From Collimonas sp. UBA1456 (lineage in GTDB: Bacteria; Pseudomonadota; Gammaproteobacteria; Burkholderiales; Burkholderiaceae_D): 12,619 nucleotides of DNA. The stretch covers positions 1-12,619 of the forward strand of contig DCSW01000125.1 in assembly GCA_002325825.1 (NCBI GenBank), read 5' to 3'. Below, piece by piece: positions 6,912-12,619 of this stretch (position 1 is the stretch's first letter; the number at the start of each line of letters is the position of its first letter). The notes beneath the pieces are model-generated. The model was not told the DNA's origin. It saw only the letters and a program-made list of their open reading frames with translations, and did no database searches. Made by a program: the position numbers and the translations under genes.

Positions 6912-7860
6912 ATCAACATCACCGGGTTTGGCGCCGGAGTCTGGAGCGCCGCGCTGGCGATTGCGTTAGCGCAGCGGCATCGTCGGGTAACCCTTTGAGG
7001 GGCTAATCGGGATACTATGGTCGCTGCCTCGGCGCAATATGAAAATATCACTTCTCAGTGCTGATTTTGAACAAGTCATCCGGCATTTGACAACTGACGC
7101 TGTAGCGGCCAATCGCGAAGCGCTGCTTATTCTAACCTCTTCGGCGACTGGATTGCGTGAACTTTCCCGGAAGTTGAATCCTTATCTGATATCCAAACAT
7201 CGTCTGGCTATGCAGGGGCTTCGAATAGCATATCGGCTTGTCGCCGCTCCAGATCGTGCGGTAGGTGTTGGGTTCGCAGCCCCCCCCCGGCTACCGTGCT
7301 TTCCGGGCCATCTTTTGTACAGGAAGTGGCCCGCGGTTTGCCATGCGCATTGTCGGTCGCCAGCGCCCATGCAGGGGTGTGCGAGCAAGTTATGGCGGCA
7401 GCGCATGGCGGGCATATCCGCGTTTATTCGACTGACGACCTGGTTGGGTTCGAGGTCGGCGGCGCGGTAAAAATATCCTAGCGATCGCCATCGGTGTCGT
7501 CGACGGCCTTGGGCTCGACCTCGACCTCAACGCACGGGCAGCGTTGATTATCCGCGGCCTGACGGAAATTATACGGTTTGGCGTCGTGCTTGGTGGCCAC
7601 GGGGTTGGCAACCTGATACTGACTTGCGCCGGAAACCTGTCGCGTAATCGTCGGGTCGGCCCGAGTTTGGCGCAAGGTAAAAAGCTGGAGTCGATCGTGA
7701 CCGAGCTTTACAATGTGGCGGAAGGCGTGCCTTGGTGCATAAGCGCGGGGCTGATATGTCGATCACTAATGCGGTAGCGGGCCTGCTGCTCGATGGCTAT
7801 TCATTGCAAGCCGTGATGGAATTGCTGTGGTCGCGCAATTCGCGCGACGATTCGGTCTGA
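6912..7860 (+). pseudogene. gpsA: Broken NAD(P)-dependent glycerol-3-phosphate dehydrogenase
   Basis: GpsA reduces dihydroxyacetone phosphate to sn-glycerol-3-phosphate, the backbone of phospholipids. The start codon reads ATC at 6912-6914. The Rossmann motif survives as GFGAGVWSAALAIALAQRHR, followed by TGA (6996-6998) at the expected Trp of TLWG. A deletion near 7048 joins to SADFEQVIRHL and ELSRKLNPYL. A shift near 7205 leads to VWLCRGFE, then TAG codons at 7226-7228 and 7262-7264. A C9 run (7280-7288) shifts the frame into ATVLSGPSF and STDDLVGFEVGGAVK. Another shift near 7470 gives LNARAALIIRGL, and the FMGLTGIGD region is partly deleted. After LSRNRRVG a final shift near 7735 gives DMSITNAVAGLLLDGYS and the TGA at 7858-7860. 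At least five frameshifts make it dead. Confidence 0.92.
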
Positions 7861-8022
7861 TAGCAGCAGCAAGAAGTCGTCTCGCGACGCGCGATCCGGT
7901 GGCCGAGGAATGCCATACAATAGCGCGACCCCGATTCTGATTGATGCCATTCCTATATGTCAGAAGAATGACAAAAATCCATTAGATACACTCTTGCGAA
8001 TCAAGTCTATTTTTCATGCCAG

Positions 8023-8052
8023 CTGAAAAGGATTGCGGCTGCGGCGTATAAT
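8023..8052 (+). promoter_or_regulatory. Candidate sigma70 promoter for the gsp operon
   Basis: A perfect TATAAT lies at 8047-8052, with CTGAAA (8023-8028, four of six matches to the -35) at an 18-base spacing, 43 bases before the gspG start. The rest of the 7861-8095 gap shows no recognisable gene. If active, it drives a short transcript with a single intact gene. Confidence 0.45.
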
Positions 8053-8095
8053 CGGTCTTTTCAATTACGGCCATGGCGTTCTGATAAGGAAAGAA

Positions 8096-8560
8096 ATGCT
8101 GAACACAATGTACCCTTCTATTCGACATCGCTCTGCACCTACCATGCAACGCGGGTTCACGCTGATTGAAATCATGGTGGTCGTTCTGATCATGGGTATT
8201 CTTGCGGCACTGGCTGTGCCGAAGCTGATGGGGCATACTGACGACGCGCGGATCCAGGTCGCGCGCCAGGATATCGGCACGTTGATGCAGGCGCTCGAAT
8301 TGTATAAATTCGATAATCAGAGCTATCCGACGACCGACCAGGGACTGCGGGCATTGGTCACCAAGCCGACGAGCGGCCCGGCCGCCAACGGTTGGAAAAC
8401 CGACGGTTATATCGACAAGCTGCCGAAGGACCCGTGGGGCAATCCATATCAATTCCTGTCGCCTGGCATCAAGGGTGATGTCGATGTGTTTTCGTACGGC
8501 GCCGATTACCAGCCGGGCGGCGAAGGTGTTGATGCCGATATTGGTTCGTGGGACCTGTAA
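8096..8560 (+). CDS. gspG: Type II secretion major pseudopilin GspG
   Basis: GspG forms the periplasmic pseudopilus that pushes folded exoproteins through the type II secretion outer-membrane channel. The ATG at 8096-8098 gives 154 residues and follows a strong ribosome binding site (AAGGAAAG, 8086-8093); an in-frame ATG at 8033 would add 21 residues unlike a prepilin leader. The prepilin peptidase site is intact: RGFTLIE, with cleavage after G20 and Glu at mature +5 (E25), then a hydrophobic helix (IMVVVLIMGILAALAVP). The C-terminal domain shows YPTTDQGLRALV, LPKDPWGNPYQF and SYGADYQPGGEG, including the family calcium-site region. The stop overlaps the gspH ATG (TAATG). It is the only open gene of this cluster, so it probably has no partner system and is likely next to decay. 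Confidence 0.95.
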   Translation: MLNTMYPSIRHRSAPTMQRGFTLIEIMVVVLIMGILAALAVPKLMGHTDDARIQVARQDIGTLMQALELYKFDNQSYPTTDQGLRALVTKPTSGPAANGWKTDGYIDKLPKDPWGNPYQFLSPGIKGDVDVFSYGADYQPGGEGVDADIGSWDL

Positions 8561-9011
8561 TGTCGCTCATGGCGCATCGCAAGTCGCGTCAGCGCCAGAT
8601 ATCAGTGGTTGCATGTAGCGACTTTATTCTGCTGGAGCTGCTGGTGGTTATCGCCGGCATCGCACTTGGCGCGGCCTCGCTGAATAGAGCGCTATACAAT
8701 GCATCGCTCTATTGTTGAAGTTGACATGCGAAGAAGCCATTCTTCGCAATCGGCTGACAGCTATCGTTTTCTGGTGTGTGAAGAAAACAGCTGGCAGCCG
8801 CTGTCCAAAGATGAGACGCTGCCAGCGCGATTTAAAACGCACGCCGATGTAATTGTCGATGACGCCGGCGCCGCTGCAAAGTAGCGTGTCCAGCTCATTC
8901 CGTATAATCTTCGGCCGCGAGCCGATCGACAAGTCTTTTTCCTTAACTATGACCAGTGGCGACGCCAGCGTCGTGATTCGTGCCGATAGCATTGATCATT
9001 TCTCGGTCTAA
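8560..9011 (+). pseudogene. gspH: Broken minor pseudopilin GspH
   Basis: GspH is a minor pseudopilin near the tip of the type II pseudopilus. The reading starts at 8560 (MSLMAHRKSRQRQ), overlapping the gspG stop. The prepilin region reads CSDFILLELLVVIA, where GFTLLE is expected: the essential -1 Gly has become Asp and Thr has become Ile. The frame ends at a TGA after LYNASLYC. A second frame carries SYRFLVCEE and SWQPLSKDETLPARF. A third frame carries IIFGREPIDKSFSLTMTSG and ASVVIRADSIDHFSV to the TAA at 9009-9011, which matches the usual GspH ending. At least two frameshifts plus loss of the cleavage site make it inactive. Assignment rests on position between gspG and gspI and on the FGREPID...IRAD ending. 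Confidence 0.8.
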
Positions 9012-9018
9012 TAGATAG

Positions 9019-9361
9019 ATGTTTGCTTCACGCACAACTTGCCGTCGTCACGAATCCAGATTCACACCACTGGAAGTACTGGTGGCATTGGTTATCATCG
9101 GCACCGCGTTAGGCTGCCAACCTGCGTAGGGTTGGCAGCCTAACGCAAAACAGCGATAGCCTGCGGGCAGCAATGATGGCGACCTGGTCGGCGGAAAATC
9201 GGCTCACTCAAATCCATCTCGGCAACGAATGGCCCGAGATTGGTAATTGTTTCTTCGATTGCCAGCAGGACGATCTGCAAATGCGCTGTGAAGAGCGTGT
9301 ACTTGGCACGCCGAACCCGTATTTCAGACGCGTCGAAGTTTTGGTGTTCGATAATTCTCGC
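9019..9361 (+). pseudogene. gspI: Broken, 3'-truncated minor pseudopilin GspI
   Basis: GspI is a minor pseudopilin that nucleates the pseudopilus tip with GspJ and GspK. The ATG at 9019-9021 gives MFASRTTCRRHES, then RFTPLEVLVALVIIGTALG, a degenerate GFTLLEVLVALVIIGTALG in which the -1 Gly is Arg. Directly after this a +1 shift falls in a perfect inverted repeat (9106-9146). The next frame gives ANLRRVGSLTQNSDSLR, AAMMATWSAENRL and RRVEVLVFDNSR. The sequence then passes without a gap into GspD coding sequence at about 9361, so the C-terminal end of GspI is missing. The pattern of a short N-terminal prepilin and the RCEER...NPYFRRVEV core identifies it. Confidence 0.85.
9106..9146. repeat. Perfect 17-bp inverted repeat (cruciform-capable) in gspI
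   Basis: The left arm GCGTTAGGCTGCCAACC (9106-9122) and right arm GGTTGGCAGCCTAACGC (9130-9146) are perfectly complementary around a 7-base loop (TGCGTAG). There is no T-run, and the repeat is inside coding sequence, so it is not a terminator. It sits exactly at the +1 frameshift of gspI. Confidence 0.9.
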
Positions 9362-11118
9362 TGAACTATAAGTCGGCCACAAATATCCTGCCCGTGTTGC
9401 GGCCGCCGATTTCGACGAACAACACGATCAACGTCAATCTTGACAACAACACGCTGGTAGTGATCGATTACGCCGAGAATCCGTAGCGTCTTGGCAAGAT
9501 GATTACCGATCTGGATGTGCTGCCGGTGCATTATGCGGTGGCAAACGATATCGCAGTCATTGCCAACAAACTGCTGGCTTCCGATTCCGCAGGCTCTGCT
9601 GCCAGAGATGGTTTGCGCACCATCATCATGGCCGATTCGCGGACTAATTAGGTGATTGTACGGGCGCCGTCGGCGGGACGCGCCAATCTAGAAAAATCGT
9701 TGATTGCCAAGTCAGATCAGTCGACCGCCAATGTCGGCAACATGCATGTATTTTGCCTCAGAAATGCCGATACAGTAAAATTCGCGCAGACTCTGCGCGC
9801 CATCGTATCGTCCGATACATCGCTACCAAGCGGCAATTCGTCGAACAAGAATTCCGGAGCCGGCATCAATTCGGGAAGTATGCTGTAAAATTCGAATAGC
9901 AATTCGCTTGGCGCCTCGGCATCAGCGTCGACACCATCATCCAGCAGCGACTTCTCATCACAATCCTTGGGAGGTGGCGGTAGCAGCGCGGCCAGATTCG
10001 TTTAGGCTGACGAGACCACCAACAAGCTGACCATCACCACCAGTGAACCGGTTTACCGGGACATTCGCGGCGTCATCGATCAGCTCGATACGCGCCGGAC
10101 GTAGATGTATGTAGAAACGCTGATCGGCAAGGTCGCGCGACGGCACAGCTAGCGAAATCGGCGTGCAACTGATTGGCGCTGAGCGACAACAGCAATAGCG
10201 CCTACCGGGTTGGCAGCGGCACCGGTTTGCTGGTACCAATTCCGGCATCACCAATAGTAATCTATTTAACACAGCGATCGGCCAGGCGGTCAACTCCGGC
10301 GCTAGCGGCGGCGCCGTGCCTGCACTTGGCAGTGGCCTGCAATTCGGCATGTTACGCTAGATCTCCGGCAAGATTGGCCTCGGCGCATCGGCCAGAGCGC
10401 TGAATAATATGATTGGCGGTAATATACTGTCGATGCCGAACCTGCTGACGTTGGCTAATGATAAAACTAAGATCATCGCCTGTCAGAACGTGCCGTTCGT
10501 CAATGATTTGTACGCCACTACCGGCAGCATTACATCCAATCCGTTTTACCACCGTTGATCGCAAGGATGTCAGTACCGAGCTGAAGATCAAACCGCATAT
10601 TTCGGAAGGCGGCACCGTATGTATGGAAATTTCGGAGGAAGTGTCGACGGTAATAGCGGCTACCGCCAATAACCAGAATGGCCCGTCGACGACCAAGCGC
10701 TCACTCGATACCAATAATGCTGGTTGACGATGGTCAGATCATTGTGCTTGGCGGTCTGATCGGCGACGATAACTCGAGTATTATTCAGAAAGTGCCGCTG
10801 CCGGGTGGCCTGCCGTTCATCGGCGATTTCTTCAAATACCAATTCTGCGCAAGCAACAGGACCAATCTGATGATTTTCCTTCGGCCGACGGTCATTCCAG
10901 ACAATTAGAAGAGCAACCTGGTGTTGATCAATCGTTACAACCACATGCGCAAGTCATATATCAGTGTGTAGCCGCGCAAGAGCATTCTGACAGATTCCAT
11001 CTCGTCGGTGACGCTTCCGCTGGAGGACGGCGGCCTTTTTCTGGATTTGCATAAATTGGATGCTGCAGCGGATTCATTGGCTCCTGAAAAAGGCTTCACC
11101 GGCAGTAGTAAGCCCTAA
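9361..11118 (+). pseudogene. gspD: Broken, 5'-truncated type II secretin GspD
   Basis: GspD forms the outer-membrane secretin channel of type II secretion. The remnant begins inside the N1 domain (LNYKSATNILPVLRP, NNTLVVIDYAENP); signal peptide and N0 are gone. Up to about 10135 it stays in one frame but carries TAG at 9484, 9649, 10003 and 10102 and TAA at 9886. It shows RTN*VIVRAPS, a Ser/Asn/Gly-rich linker, and FV*ADETTNKL. Frameshifts near 10135, 10165, 10238, 10548 and 10724 follow, with TAG at 10358, 10906 and 10969. The secretin core is clear: NILSMPNLLTLANDKTKII, QNVPFV, ISEGGTV, LVDDGQIIVLGGLIGDD, VPLPGGLPFIGDFF and NLMIFLRPTVIPD. The original stop is probably TAA at 11116-11118. 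It cannot encode a secretin. Confidence 0.93.
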
Positions 11119-11166
11119 GTCTGCTGCCATCTCGACAGCATCTGGCTTTCTCAACGATAGCACGCG

Positions 11167-12560
11167 ATGAGCGACCCCAGAATTACCGACGCATGTCTTC
11201 TATCGTACGCGTTTGCCCGTAATTTAGATGTCCATGGTACCGACAATCCGGTTTAGGTATGGATTTCCGAAGCCACCAATCTGACCGCTATCGCCGAAGT
11301 CAGTCGTCGTTTCGGCCGCGTCACATTCCGCACAATTGCCCGCGATGCGCTGGGTGAGGCGATCGCCAAGGCTTATCCAGGCTCCCTGGCGGAGATGCCG
11401 CGCAAGTGGTGGATAAGTTCGAATCCGATCTCGATCTGTCCAAGTTGATGCAGGACATGCCGGCAATCCGCATGATCAATATACTGCTGACGTAGATGCT
11501 GCGGGAAGGGGTATCGGATATTCATATCGAGCTATTCGAGCAGATTTCGGTTGTTCGCTTCCGCATCGACGGCAGCTTGCGTGATGTAGTGCGGCGGAAG
11601 AAGAGGGTGCACGCCTCGCGGATTTCGTGTACCAAGATCATGGCGCAGCTCGATATTGCCGAAAAGCGTTTGCCGCAAGATGGCCCAATCACCTTGCGGA
11701 TCGGAGGCAAGTCAGTCGATGTACGGATCTTGAGCCTTGCCGACCGGCCATGGCGAACGCGCCGTACGGTGTTTGCTAGACAAGGAAGCCGGCCGCCTCG
11801 ATCTGCAACATCTTGGTATGAGCCCAGCGGTGTTGCCTTAGTTCGATCGTCTGATAATCCAGCCGCATGGGATCGTACAGATCACCGGGCCGACCGGTTC
11901 CGGCAAAATCATCATGCTGTATGCGGCGCTGTCGCACCTGAACACCAACAGCATCAATATTCTGACGGAGGAAGATCCGCATCGAATGCGAGTTGGCCGA
12001 GGTTGGCCAAACACAGGTCAATGCTCGTATCGACATGACTTTTGACAAGGCCTTACGGGCGATTTTGCGGTAAGATCCTGATGTCATTATGACAGGTAAA
12101 ATTCGCGACTTTGAAACCGCCAAGATCGCGGTACAAGCATCGCTCATCGGTCACTTGGTTCTGGCAACGTTGCACACCAAGGATTCGGTGGCGGCGGTAA
12201 CTCGGTTGCTCGACAGGGACATTGAGCTGTTCCTGTTGTCATCGTCGTTTCTGGGAGTGGGGGCGCAGCGTCTGGTACGCAAGTTGCGCGTGTATTGCCG
12301 TCGGCATGACGACCAGATGTGGCATGCGGTCGGCTGCGCACAATGTGGCTAGACCGGCTATCAAGACTGGGTGGGGGGGCTATGAGTTGTTGCTGACGAC
12401 GGATGAGATTCAGGCGCAGATTCACAAACCGGCTTCCGAAGCAGAAATTTTTCAGGTGGCGCAGCGCAATGGTATGCGCATCATGCGCCGGGACGACGAT
12501 CGCTGGCTTGCCGATGGTGTCACCATCCAGGCCGAATTGTTGCGCGTGACCAAAGAATAA
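11167..12560 (+). pseudogene. gspE: Broken type II secretion ATPase GspE
   Basis: GspE is the cytoplasmic hexameric ATPase that powers the pseudopilus. The reading starts at the ATG at 11167 (MSDPRITDACLLSYAFARN) and meets TAG at 11254. A shift near 11390 gives VVDKFESDLDLSKLM. A short internal deletion near 11465 joins DMPA to IRMINILLT, followed by TAG at 11493 and REGVSDIHIE. IMAQLDIAEKRLPQDG follows. After a shift near 11740 come LLDKEAGRLDLQHLG, TAG at 11839 and a Walker A reading GPTGSGKIIM, in which the invariant Thr is lost. A shift near 11978 disrupts EDPIE. Next are TAA at 12071 in LR*DPDVIM, DFETAKIAVQASLIGHLVL, ATLHTKDS, half of the zinc motif (GCAQCG), TAG at 12350 and a G7 run that shifts the frame into YELLLT. 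The ending, LLRVTKE plus TAA at 12558-12560, is canonical. Confidence 0.93.
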
Positions 12561-12576
12561 GCGAGGTGTGGTCTTG

Positions 12577-12592
12577 TGTACCTACAGGTACA
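12577..12592. repeat. Small palindrome after gspE
   Basis: TGTACCT and AGGTACA form seven-base perfect arms around a two-base centre, 16 bases after the gspE stop. No T-run follows. The next gene in such clusters is often gspF, and an ATG at 12610-12612 follows a purine-rich stretch, but too little sequence remains to identify anything. Confidence 0.4.
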
Positions 12593-12619
12593 TAAGAAAG
12601 GCGGAAAGGATGTTTCCCG

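Noticed and set aside
7861..8095. Possible remnant gene or small RNA between gpsA and gspG
   Set aside because: No family motif in any frame and no clear stem-loop with a T-run; only the TATAAT near 8047 is supportable.
9361..11118. Genetic code reassignment of UAG to Gln as the explanation for gspD stops
   Set aside because: gspD, gspE, gpsA and moeB also contain several frameshifts and deletions, so they are dead whatever UAG encodes. The open genes show no internal TAG. Kept only as a test in the findings.
12594..12619. Start of gspF at the window end
   Set aside because: An ATG after a purine-rich stretch is present, but three or four codons cannot identify a gene.

Overview
The window looks like a piece of a betaproteobacterial chromosome, most likely family Oxalobacteraceae (Herbaspirillum/Collimonas-like), caught in active gene loss. 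The placement rests on remembered gene order (gpmA-envC-ctp-moeB diverging from rhodanese-grxC-secB-SH3 protein-gpsA) and on remembered protein family patterns; no search was run. The mix of intact housekeeping genes and freshly broken but still recognisable genes is typical of a bacterium that recently became host-restricted. The host and lifestyle are inference.

Left arm (1-4428, minus strand): transcription runs gpmA (phosphoglycerate mutase), envC (non-catalytic LytM-type murein hydrolase activator with a long coiled coil), ctpA (S41 carboxy-terminal processing protease), then a wrecked moeB/thiF-type gene cut by the left window edge. A perfect 22-bp palindrome followed by a T-run separates ctpA from the moeB remnant and looks like an intrinsic terminator.

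Middle (4551-7860, plus strand): a consensus -10 box precedes a membrane-anchored rhodanese, followed by grxC (glutaredoxin 3) and secB (export chaperone), all open. Downstream, the exported SH3-like protein gene is killed by a TGG-to-TAG change and a 7-bp tandem duplication. gpsA (glycerol-3-phosphate dehydrogenase) is destroyed by about five frameshifts, three nonsense codons and two short deletions.

Right arm (8023-12619, plus strand): the remains of a type II secretion operon. Only gspG (major pseudopilin) is open. gspH and gspI have lost both frame and the prepilin-peptidase glycine. A deletion fuses the 3' part of gspI directly to the N1-domain region of gspD, removing the start of gspD and any gspJ-N genes that lay between. 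gspD and gspE are full of stops and frameshifts.

The main second-look items are mutational: a +1 frameshift in gspI that sits exactly in a perfect 17-bp inverted repeat (probable template-switch correction of a quasipalindrome); a strong excess of TAG among in-frame stops, mostly where glutamine is expected; frameshifts at C/G homopolymers; and loss of gpsA, which is usually needed for phospholipid synthesis. I found no CRISPR array, rRNA, tRNA, transposase or phage gene, and no convincing novel system. Non-genic stretches (6782-6911, 7861-8095, 12561-12619) are all under 300 bases and hold little beyond the sites listed.
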